DNA of 64,000 nucleotides from Streptomyces sp. NBC_00448 (GTDB lineage Bacteria; Actinomycetota; Actinomycetes; Streptomycetales; Streptomycetaceae): contig NZ_CP107913.1 of assembly GCF_036014115.1 (NCBI RefSeq), positions 6,503,501 through 6,567,500 of the forward strand, written 5' to 3'. Below the pieces are notes generated by a model. That model saw nothing but the letters and a program-made list of their open reading frames with translations, did no database searches and was not told where the DNA came from. This document shows, one piece after another, positions 40,953-48,702 of this stretch. Numbering within the stretch: position 1 is the stretch's first letter; each line of letters opens with the position of its first letter. The translations under genes and the position numbers were made by a program.

Positions 40953-43074
40953 TCATGTTCCGGTCACGGGCAGGTTGCCGCCCTGCTCCTGGTCGAGGCT
41001 GCCCGTGTTGTAGCCGACTTGCTGTGCCTGGGTCAGCGCGTCGTTCAACGCTTTCACCTGAGCGCGGCTCCATCCCTGTGGGCTGTTGTCGACGAGGTTC
41101 TTGGCGGGAACCCAGGACCCCTGTCCGCCGGCGTTGTAGACGCCGGCCGCCGTGCCCTGCCGCATATCGGCCAGGTTGCGGTGCTGGGAGTCCGAGTAGT
41201 CGCCGATGTTCTTGCTGATCTGGTCGTCGATCTGGTCGTGGACGTCGTCGGTGACGAGCGGGACGATCGTGGCGCCGATGCCGGACTCGGGTTCGGGGGC
41301 GAAGGCGAAGACGCCGCCGGTGATGAGGCCCGCGACCATCTGTTGTCGCTCGGAGCGCTTGTCGACGCTCTCGTTGAAGTCGGCGTCCCGCTTGTCGCCC
41401 TTGGCCTTGTACTCGTCGATCCAGCCGCGGTCCATGATGCCCTGGAGTTGGGCGCCAATGCGGATCGCGTTCTGGCTGTCGGTGCTCTTCACCTCGTCGT
41501 TCTTGGCGATGGTGGGAGGGTGGGTGTTCAGCACCGAGGTGGTGTACGCCTGCTGAGCGTTGGTCACCGAGGAGTAGGCGTCGTCGTCGTGGGCGAGAGT
41601 CCCCAGGAACGTCTCCAGGTGGGCTCCGTCGAAGTGCGCCCGGTCCTTCGGCGGCCTGCCGCTGCTCGTTCCGCTGTAGACCGAAAGGTCGTTGTCGTCG
41701 TCCAGTCCCCAGTCCACGTCGTCGATGTACGCCGCCGTGATGCGGCCGAGGCTCGGGCCGATGCCGGACTGGCGGGCGAGGAGGTCGGCGCCGCTGTCAC
41801 GCGTCTTGACCTTGTCCGTGCCGGTCGCCTGCTGGCCGTAGCGGTTGACGACTTCGGTCATCACCTTGGCGGTGCCCTTGGTGCGGTGGAGTTGGGGTGG
41901 GTTGGCGTCATAGGGGGAGCCCATGGTCGCCGACTCCAGTGCGTGGCCGAGGGACTTGTAACCGGCGATGGTCTTCGCGGAGTGGCTGGTGGTGGAGTCA
42001 CCGGGCCAGTTGCGGGTCTCGGTGAGGTAGTCGAAGTTCTTGCTGTTCTCGAAGAAGGTGGTGGAGGCCGCGGGGTTGTGGCCGAGCGCTTCCATGAAAC
42101 CCGTCATGGGGTCCGTGCCGCCGTCGTTGGCGGCGCCGTAGTGCATCCGGTCGTAGATCATGTCCGGCTGGTCCCAGGGAAGGACGTCCTTCTCGAGGAC
42201 CTGCTTTTGCAGGCCGCCGGTGACATCGCTGGTGTTCGCCTTCTCGAAGGCGATCAAGGACGTCCCGTAGCTGTCGAGGAACGTCGTGTCGTAGGTGCCG
42301 TTGCGCATCAGGTCGCTCATCACCTGGAAGCCGTAGACGTGCTGGTCCGGTCCGTCACCGACGTCCGTGCCGCCGAGGGAGATCACGGTCTTCTTCCACT
42401 GCCGCATGGCCGGGTCGTCGTTGCGGGTCGCGGTGGCCAGGGTGGTGCCCATCGACTTCTCCAGGCCGCCCAGGAGTTTTTCCCGCTCCTTCTGGTCGGC
42501 TGACAAGCCGACGTTGCTGCGCGGGTTGGTCGCGAACTGCCGCGGGTCGGTGACGGCCGCGTAGAACCTCAGGGTGCCGGACGGGCCGAGTCCGGTGGCG
42601 AACTGCTCGGAGAAAATCGGGGTTGTTCTCGTGCAGTGCCAGGAGGTCGTCGAGCTGCTCCAACTGTGCGTTGCTGAGCTTGCTCGGATCGGATGTGGCG
42701 AGTTTGGCGAGCTTGACGGCCTGCGTGGAGTCTCGGCGCACCTGAGCGGGGGAGGAGGTGTCCACCATGCCGTCGTCGATTTCGACCATGTGCTTCGAGT
42801 CGGGATACGGCTGCTCCGTCTGCTGGGCCAGGAAGAGCCGCTGCCGCAGCATGGGGAGTTGGTCCTGCGCCCACGACAGGTGCCTGGTCACCGCGGCGAG
42901 GGTGGAGGTGTCCAGTCCGAGGTAGGTGGCCCGGCTCATCCAGTCGCGCACCACGGGTTGGGCGCTCGTGGTGCCGTCGTGGCCGGTGTGGCTGTTGATC
43001 GTGGTGATGAACGTGTGCAGTTGCTTCGGATCGATTCCGCTGAACGTGCTGCCGTCGTCTGCGCGCCGTGACAT
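40953..43074 (-). pseudogene. large hypothetical protein (DUF6571-like?) broken by one-base frameshift
   Basis: An N-terminal frame from ATG 43074 (MSRRADDGSTFSG...) runs to about 42613, where a run of four A (plus strand, 42613-42616) shifts the frame. Removing one base rejoins ...HENNPDF to SEQFATGLGPSGTLRFYAAVTDP... and continues to the stop at 40953, giving ~706 residues. Both halves keep streptomycete codon use. The product is helical at the N-terminus (LSNAQLEQLDDLLALHE), then a long charged region without recognisable catalytic motifs, ending with a small-residue-rich segment (MVAGLITGGVFAFAPEPESGIGATI). It may belong to the uncharacterised DUF6571 group, but that is from memory. A sequencing error in the homopolymer could also explain the break. 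Confidence 0.75.
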
Positions 43075-43213
43075 GGCGAGCCCCCCCGGGTTGCCATTGT
43101 TCGGTCTCGTACGCAGGAGGTTAGAACACGGGTACGGAGAGTGTCCAAGGTGGCTGATGGGAGGCGATGGGACGGGCGATGGGAGGAGAAAGGACGACGG
43201 CCCCGCCCAGGAC

Positions 43214-43243
43214 GACGGCCCCGCCCAGGAGGGCGGGGCCGTC
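43214..43243 (-). terminator. terminator after nrdB
   Basis: 13-bp perfect stem GACGGCCCCGCCC/GGGCGGGGCCGTC, loop AGGA, ending 16 nt after the nrdB stop on the minus strand. The 18-bp unit GACGACGGCCCCGCCCAG is tandemly repeated beside it. Confidence 0.8.
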
Positions 43244-43258
43244 ACGGCAGGTGCTAGG

Positions 43259-44335
43259 TCAGAAGTCCTCGTCCAGGGAGACGGTGCCCTCGACGGCGAC
43301 CTGGTAGGCGGAGGGGCGGCGTTCGAAGAAGTTGGTGAGTTCCTGGACGCCCTGGAGCTCCATGAAGGAGAAGGGGTTCTCCGAGCCGTAGACCGGGGGG
43401 AAGCCGAGGCGGGACAGGCGCTGGTCGGCGACGCACTGGAGGTACTCGCGCATGGAGGCGGTGTTCATGCCGGGCAGGCCGTCACCGCACAGGTCGTGCG
43501 CGAAGAGGAGTTCCGCCTCGACCGCCTCACGCATCATGTCGGTGACCTGGTCGCGCAGTTGGGCGTCGAAGAGTTCGGGCTCCTCCTTGCGTACGGTGTC
43601 GACGACGTCGAACGCGAAGGACATGTGCATGGTCTCGTCACGGAACACCCAGTTGGTGCCGGTGGCCAGGCCGTGCAGGAGGCCGCGGGAGCGGAACCAG
43701 TAGACGTAGGCGAAGGCGCCGTAGAAGAACAGGCCCTCGATGCAGGCCGCGAAGCAGATCAGGTTGAGCAGGAAACGGCGGCGGTCGTCGCGGTTGGCGA
43801 GGCGGTCGACGGTCTCCACGGAGTCCATCCAGCGGAAGCAGAACTGCGCCTTCTCACGGATGGAGGGGATGTTCTCGACGGCGGCGAACGCGGCGGCGCG
43901 GTCGTCGGGGTCGGGCAGGTAGGTGTCCAGCAGGGTCAGATAGAACTGGACGTGGACGGCTTCCTCGAAGAGCTGGCGGGACAGGTACAGCCGCGCCTCG
44001 GGGGAGTTGATGTGGCGGTAGAGGGTGAGCACGAGGTTGTTGGAGACGATGGAGTCTCCGGTGGCGAAGAACGCCACGAGCCGTCCGATCAGGTGCTGTT
44101 CGGCCGGGGAGAGCTTGGCGAGGTCGGTGACGTCGGAGTGGAGGTCGACCTCCTCGACGGTCCAGGTGTTCTTGATGGCGTCGCGGTAGCGCTCGTAGAA
44201 GTCGGGGTAGCGCATCGGACGCAGGGTCAGTTCGAAGCCCGGGTCGAGCAGGTTCTTCACGACGGGGGAGGCCCCGTCCACGGTTCCGCTCGTGGCCCCG
44301 CTCGTGGTCCCGTTCGCGGTGGTGTCGGTGGTCAT
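43259..44335 (-). CDS. nrdB: class I ribonucleotide reductase, small (radical) subunit
   Basis: 358 residues. Dimetal ligands in EEAVHVQFY and RDETMHMSF. The tyrosine four residues after the first His is the expected radical tyrosine. Family signatures such as CIEGLFFYGAFAY are present. With NrdA it reduces ribonucleoside diphosphates for DNA synthesis. Start ATG 44335 overlaps the nrdA stop (TAATG); a second ATG at 44344 is inside nrdA. Expression is expected to follow the NrdR/B12 control upstream of nrdA. Confidence 0.95.
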   Translation of the reverse strand: MTTDTTANGTTSGATSGTVDGASPVVKNLLDPGFELTLRPMRYPDFYERYRDAIKNTWTVEEVDLHSDVTDLAKLSPAEQHLIGRLVAFFATGDSIVSNNLVLTLYRHINSPEARLYLSRQLFEEAVHVQFYLTLLDTYLPDPDDRAAAFAAVENIPSIREKAQFCFRWMDSVETVDRLANRDDRRRFLLNLICFAACIEGLFFYGAFAYVYWFRSRGLLHGLATGTNWVFRDETMHMSFAFDVVDTVRKEEPELFDAQLRDQVTDMMREAVEAELLFAHDLCGDGLPGMNTASMREYLQCVADQRLSRLGFPPVYGSENPFSFMELQGVQELTNFFERRPSAYQVAVEGTVSLDEDF

Positions 44336-46932
44336 TACTGGCATGCCTCGCAGGACTCGGGGTTCTCAAGGGAGCAGGCGATCGCGTCGGCGTCGGCGAT
44401 CACCGGTACGGCGGCGGGCGCGGGTACGGACGCGGGTGCGGCGGAAGAAGCGGAAGCCGCGGAAGGGGCCGTGGAAGCCGCGGAAGCCGCGGAAGAAGCC
44501 GCGCGGGCGATCCGGGTGGCCGGCCGCGACCGCAGGTAGTACGTGGTCTTCAGCCCCCGCTTCCACGCGTACGCGTACATCGAGCTGAGCTTCCCGATCG
44601 TCGGCGTCTCCAGGAACAGGTTCAGCGACTGGCTCTGGTCGAGGTACGGCGTACGGTCCGCGGCCAGGTCGATCAGCGCGCGCTGCGGCAGCTCCCAGGC
44701 GGTGCGGTACAGCTCCCGCACCTCCGCCGGAATCCAGTCGAAGCCCTGGACCGAGCCGTTGGCCTCCCGCAGCGCCTCCCGGGTCCGCGGGTCCCACAGG
44801 CCCAGCCGCTTGAGGTCGGCCACCAGGTAGGAGTTGACCTGCAGGAACTCGCCGGAGAGCGTCTCGCGCTTGAAGAGGTTGGACACCTGCGGCTCGATGC
44901 ACTCGTAGACGCCGGCGATGGAGGCGATCGTCGCGGTGGGGGCGATCGCGAGCAGCAGCGAGTTGCGCAGGCCAGTGGTGGCGATACGGGCGCGCAGCGC
45001 GGTCCAGCGCTCCGGCCAGTGCGGGGCGGTGCCGAAGTGGTCGGGGTGCAGCACGCCGTCGGAGGTACGGGTCTGGTCCCACGCGGGCAGCGGGCCGTTG
45101 CGCTCGGCGAGGTCGCAGGACGCCTCGTAGGCGGCGAGCATGATCCGCTCGGAGATCTTCGTGGACAGCGCGCGGGCCGCCTCGGAGCCGAAGGGCAGCC
45201 GGAGCCGGAAGAAGACGTCCTGCAGCCCCATGATGCCCAGACCCACCGGCCGCCAGCGGGAGTTGGAGCGCCCGGCCTGCTCGGTCGGGTAGTAGTTGAT
45301 GTCGACCACCCGGTCCAGGAAGGTGACCGCGGTGTGCACGGTACGGTCCAGCCGCTCCCAGTCGATCGCGTCGTCGATGCCGTCCGCGCCGCCCGCCGTA
45401 CCGTCCCGCGGTGCGATCACGAACGCGCCCAGGTTCACCGAACCCAGGTTGCACACGGCCGTCTCGGAGTCGTCCGAGACCTCCAGGATCTCCGTGCACA
45501 GGTTCGAGGAGTGCACGGTCCGCCCGGGGCGGGCGGTCTGGTTCGCGGTGCGGTTGGCGGCGTCCTTGAACGTCATCCAGCCGTTGCCGGTCTGCGCGAG
45601 GGTGCGCATCATCCGCCCGTACAGCTCGCGGGCCGGGAGGGTGCGGCGGGCCAGGCCGGCGGCCTCGGCGCGGCGGTAGGCGGCGTCGAAGTCGGCGCCC
45701 CACAGGTCGACCAGTTCGGGGACGTCGACGGGGGAGAAGAGCGACCAGTCCGCGTCGGCGTCGACCCGGCGCATGAACTCGTCCGGGACCCAGTGCGCGA
45801 GGTTGAGGTTGTGGGTGCGGCGGGCGTCCTCGCCGGTGTTGTCCCGCAGTTCGAGGAACTCCTCGATGTCGGCGTGCCAGGTCTCCAGGTAGACCGCGGC
45901 GGCTCCCTTGCGGCGGCCGCCCTGGTTCACCGCGGCCACCGAGGCGTCGAGGGTCTTCAGGAACGGCACGATGCCGTTGGAGTGCCCGTTGGTGCCGCGG
46001 ATCAGCGAACCGCGGGCGCGCACCCGGGAGTAGGGGATGCCGATGCCGCCGGCGTGCTTCGACAGGCGGGCCACCTCGTGGTAGCGGCCGTAGATCGAGT
46101 CCAGCTGGTCGAGCGGGGAGTCCAGCAGGTAGCAGGAGGACATCTGCGGGTGGCGGGTGCCGGAGTTGAAGAGGGTGGGGGAGCTGGGCAGGTAGTCCAG
46201 CGCGCTCATCAGCCGGTACAGGTCGGCGACTTCCTCCAGCGCGCGGCCGCCGCCCACCTCGGGCGCGCCGCCTGCCGTGGCCGGGCCACCGACCTCGGCC
46301 GGGCCGCCGGGCGCGATGACGCCGTCGTCCTCGGCGAGGCCCGCGGCGACCCGCAGCATGAAGTGCTGCGGGGTCTCGATCACCTGGCGGGTGATCGGGT
46401 GCCGCAGCAGGTAGCGGCTGTGCAGGGTGCGCAGGCCGAAGTAGCCGAAGCGGTCGTCGGCGCGGTCGGCGAGCGCCTGGTCGATCAGCGCGTCCAGCCG
46501 GGCCGCGTGGGCGGCGACGAAGGCGGCGGTGCGGTCGCCGACCAGGCCCTCGCGGTGGCCGACCGCGATGGAGGTGGTGAAGGAGACCGCGCCCTGGCCG
46601 GCCGCCTCCTCGGTGATCGCCGCGCTCAGCAGGCGGGCGGCGAGCCGGGAGTACACCGGGTCGTCGGAGATCAGACCGGCGGCGGCGTCGATGGCGAGGG
46701 TGCGCAGTTCGGCGCGGTCGGCGCCGGTGCTGCGGCCGCGCAGGGCGGCGGCGGTGACCCGGCCCGGGTCGGCGTCGGGCAGGTCGGCGGTCAATTCGAC
46801 CAGCATGCGAAGGAGTTCGGCGCCGGCGCCGTCCGCGGGCTCCGGCACCCGCGGCCGGCCGGGGGGAGCGGTGGCGGGGGCCGCCGAGGAGGTGGCGGCG
46901 GTGGGCACGGGGGCGGTGGGCGCGGTGGTCAC
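44335..46932 (-). CDS. nrdA: class I ribonucleotide reductase, large (catalytic) subunit
   Basis: 865 residues. Active-site cysteines SSCYLLDS and NLCTEI with the radical-site region GIPYSRVRARGSLIRGTNGHSNGIVPFL, and the C-terminal redox pair ESCEACQ. The N-terminal ~70 residues are Ala/Pro-rich with no convincing ATP cone, so allosteric activity control may be reduced or absent. GTG 46932 is chosen because GGGAG lies upstream; ATG 46950 has no ribosome site. Divides deoxyribonucleotide supply duty with the B12-dependent class II enzyme usual in streptomycetes. Confidence 0.95.
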   Translation of the reverse strand: MTTAPTAPVPTAATSSAAPATAPPGRPRVPEPADGAGAELLRMLVELTADLPDADPGRVTAAALRGRSTGADRAELRTLAIDAAAGLISDDPVYSRLAARLLSAAITEEAAGQGAVSFTTSIAVGHREGLVGDRTAAFVAAHAARLDALIDQALADRADDRFGYFGLRTLHSRYLLRHPITRQVIETPQHFMLRVAAGLAEDDGVIAPGGPAEVGGPATAGGAPEVGGGRALEEVADLYRLMSALDYLPSSPTLFNSGTRHPQMSSCYLLDSPLDQLDSIYGRYHEVARLSKHAGGIGIPYSRVRARGSLIRGTNGHSNGIVPFLKTLDASVAAVNQGGRRKGAAAVYLETWHADIEEFLELRDNTGEDARRTHNLNLAHWVPDEFMRRVDADADWSLFSPVDVPELVDLWGADFDAAYRRAEAAGLARRTLPARELYGRMMRTLAQTGNGWMTFKDAANRTANQTARPGRTVHSSNLCTEILEVSDDSETAVCNLGSVNLGAFVIAPRDGTAGGADGIDDAIDWERLDRTVHTAVTFLDRVVDINYYPTEQAGRSNSRWRPVGLGIMGLQDVFFRLRLPFGSEAARALSTKISERIMLAAYEASCDLAERNGPLPAWDQTRTSDGVLHPDHFGTAPHWPERWTALRARIATTGLRNSLLLAIAPTATIASIAGVYECIEPQVSNLFKRETLSGEFLQVNSYLVADLKRLGLWDPRTREALREANGSVQGFDWIPAEVRELYRTAWELPQRALIDLAADRTPYLDQSQSLNLFLETPTIGKLSSMYAYAWKRGLKTTYYLRSRPATRIARAASSAASAASTAPSAASASSAAPASVPAPAAVPVIADADAIACSLENPESCEACQ

Positions 46933-47048
46933 GGTGGTGCTCTCCCTCATACGCGGCGGCGGCCGCGCGGAGAGCGACGAGAGGCATGGCGGGGCCGTTT
47001 TCTGGCACGCCGCCGTGCGCCCGTCGACCCAGTCCACGAGGCCCGGAC

Positions 47049-47100
47049 GGTTCCCTCCCCTTGAGCCCGGCGGCTCGGGAGGCACCCCCGCGCACAAGGC
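47049..47100 (-). promoter_or_regulatory. hairpin element in the nrdA leader
   Basis: CCTCCC-GAGCC-gcc-GGGCTC-aa-GGGGAGG forms a nested hairpin, with a CCCGCG/CGCGGG stem just before it. The trailer pattern matches the intergenic repeats near 21.9 kb. It may be the expression platform of the B12 riboswitch. It lies more than 100 nt from the start codon, so it is more likely a transcription-termination switch than a ribosome-site mask. Confidence 0.45.
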
Positions 47101-47113
47101 ACGCGGGAGTGTG

Positions 47114-47212
47114 TCGGCCGGCAGGCGATCGGGCTGTACGGGGCGCTGGGCGCGCGACCGTTCACCGTTGCGGGGCAGCGCCGGATTTTCACCGGCTTCC
47201 CCTGCGGCAACG
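47114..47212 (-). ncRNA. cobalamin (B12) riboswitch upstream of nrdAB
   Basis: On the minus strand the B12-box core reads AAGCCGGTGAAAATCCGGC and continues GCTGCCCCGCAACGGTGA, with the closing CCTGCCGGC segment at about 47124. This is the standard adenosylcobalamin aptamer. The S. coelicolor nrdABS operon is known to be repressed by such a riboswitch, so that the B12-dependent class II enzyme is preferred when B12 is present. Confidence 0.92.
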
Positions 47213-47218
47213 GGGTTG

Positions 47219-47265
47219 AGCATACATGTAGTGGCGCCCACCGCAGGCACCCCCACATGTTGTGT
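47219..47265 (-). promoter_or_regulatory. two NrdR-box-like palindromes
   Basis: Two sites with ACATGT cores, box A 47250-47265 (ACACAACATGTGGGGG, minus strand) and box B 47219-47234 (CCACTACATGTATGCT), centred 31 bp apart, three helical turns. Paired NrdR boxes with this spacing repress ribonucleotide reductase operons. A TATGCT hexamer overlaps box B and could be the -10. Confidence 0.7.
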
Positions 47266-47315
47266 CGCGCTGTCAATCTCATGGTGGCCTGAGCGCGTTG
47301 TCGGGCCGCATGCGG

Positions 47316-47345
47316 CCGCGGCCCCGCCGTCTGGCGGGGCCGCGG
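47316..47345 (-). terminator. terminator after the small membrane-protein gene
   Basis: 13-bp perfect stem CCGCGGCCCCGCC/GGCGGGGCCGCGG, loop GTCT, about 45 nt after the stop at 47389 on the minus strand. Confidence 0.65.
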
Positions 47346-47388
47346 AAGGGCCTGGGCGGGCCCCGGTCGGGCGGGCGCGGGAGAGGTC

Positions 47389-47526
47389 TCAGAGTTCGGC
47401 GCGCTTGCGGTCCGCCTCCCGCAGTTCGCGAGTGATCTTCGCCTCGTGGCGCAGACCGAGGACGGGGACGAAGGTGAGGGCCAGCAGAAGGCCGAGGAGA
47501 GCGGCGATGTCCAGGAGTACGGTCAT
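47389..47526 (-). CDS. small single-span membrane protein
   Basis: 45 residues: a hydrophobic helix (MTVLLDIAALLGLLLALTFV) followed by PVLGLRHEAKITRELREADRKRAEL, a charged amphipathic helix. Complete ORF with start, stop and a terminator behind it. G/C third-position bias fits a real gene. Function unknown; it lies between nrdAB and the divergent GlxA-type regulator. Ribosome site weak. Confidence 0.5.
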   Translation of the reverse strand: MTVLLDIAALLGLLLALTFVPVLGLRHEAKITRELREADRKRAEL

Positions 47527-47564
47527 GGGTCAATCGTGCTCGCGCCGCTTACGGTCGAACAGTG

Positions 47565-47628
47565 GCAGCACTGCCGTACTACCGCAACATGCTGCCACGT
47601 GGCAGGCTGGACGACATGTTGCGCAACG
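47565..47628 (+). promoter_or_regulatory. cluster of palindromes at the GlxA-type gene start
   Basis: GGCAG-CA-CTGCC (47567-47578), TGCCACGTGGCA (47594-47605, perfect) and GTTGCGCAAC (47619-47628, perfect, over the first codons). Likely operator sites, possibly autoregulatory; no factor can be named. Confidence 0.4.
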
Positions 47629-48581
47629 TGGCGACCGTGGTCATGGACGGGGTTCACCCCTTTGAACTCGGCGTGGTCTGCGAGGTCTTCGGGCTGGACC
47701 GCAGCGAAGAGGGGTTGCCGGTCTACGACTTCTCGGTGGTCTCGGCGGAGGGGCCGCGGGTGGGGACGCACGCCGGGTTCGAACTGGTGGTGGCGGAGGG
47801 CCTGGACCGGCTGGACGAGGCCGACCTGATCGCGGTGCCGGCCGGCGACTCGTACAACAGCCGCACTTTCCCGCAGCCGATGCTCGACGCGTTGAACCGC
47901 GCGGTCGAGCGCGGCGCGACCGTGCTGAGCGTGTGCTCGGGGGTGTTCGTGCTCGGCGCGGCCGGGCTGCTCGACGGGAGGCGGTGCGCGGCGCACTGGC
48001 GGCACGCGGAACGGCTCGCGCGGCGCCACCCGAAGGCCGAGGTCGAGGCCGACATGCTCTACGTCGACGACGCCGGCGTGGTCACCTCGGCCGGCACGGC
48101 GGCGGGCATCGACGCGTGCCTGCACCTCGTCCGCAAGGAGCAGGGCAGCGCGGTCGCGAACGGTATCGCCCGGCGCATGGTGGTCCCCCCGCACCGCGAG
48201 GGCGGCCAGGCGCAGTACGTGGACCGGCCGCTGCCCCGGGCGCAGAGCGACACCGTCACCGGGGTGCTCTCCTGGATGGAGCGGCACCTCGACCGCGAGG
48301 TGACCGTCGAGGAACTGGCGCTGCGCGCCCACATGTCACCGCGGACCTTCGCGAGGCGCTTCCAGCAGGAGACCGGGACCACGCCGTACCGCTGGTTGCT
48401 GGGGCAACGTGTCCTGCTCGCGCGGGAGTTGCTGGAGGGGACCGACGCGACGGTCGACTCCGTCGCGGTCCGGGCGGGGTTCGGCAACGCGGCCACCATG
48501 CGGCACCACTTTGTCCGGTGGACCGGGACGACGCCGCAGGCGTATCGCCGTACCTTCCGCACGCCGAGCCCCTTGGCGTGA
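47616..48581 (+). CDS. GlxA-family AraC-type transcriptional regulator
   Basis: 321 residues from ATG 47616 (GGCAGG upstream). N-terminal DJ-1/PfpI-like domain (VVMDGVHPFELGVVCEVFGLD, nucleophile elbow VCSGVFVLGAAGLLDGRRCAAHW), C-terminal AraC double helix-turn-helix (VEELALRAHMSPRTFARRFQQETGTTPYRWLL). GlxA-type regulators bind DNA but their ligands are mostly unknown. In S. coelicolor the third gene of the nrdABS operon, nrdS, encodes an AraC-type protein; this gene is on the opposite strand, so equivalence is doubtful. Confidence 0.87.
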   Translation: MLRNVATVVMDGVHPFELGVVCEVFGLDRSEEGLPVYDFSVVSAEGPRVGTHAGFELVVAEGLDRLDEADLIAVPAGDSYNSRTFPQPMLDALNRAVERGATVLSVCSGVFVLGAAGLLDGRRCAAHWRHAERLARRHPKAEVEADMLYVDDAGVVTSAGTAAGIDACLHLVRKEQGSAVANGIARRMVVPPHREGGQAQYVDRPLPRAQSDTVTGVLSWMERHLDREVTVEELALRAHMSPRTFARRFQQETGTTPYRWLLGQRVLLARELLEGTDATVDSVAVRAGFGNAATMRHHFVRWTGTTPQAYRRTFRTPSPLA

Positions 48582-48657
48582 GTCGCCGGACCGTCCGCCG
48601 GTGGTGGGCTGGTCGCTGGGGGTGCCCCCTCCGGGGGAGTTCCCCGCGCCCCTGTGT

Positions 48658-48691
48658 CTGTGCGGCTCCTTCCGCGGAAGGAGCCGCACAG
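48658..48691. terminator. bidirectional terminator between GlxA-type and symporter genes
   Basis: A 34-nt perfect inverted repeat whose arms start CTGTGCGGCTCCTTCC, centred between two convergent genes. Confidence 0.8.
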
Positions 48692-48702
48692 GGGGACCGT
48701 GA

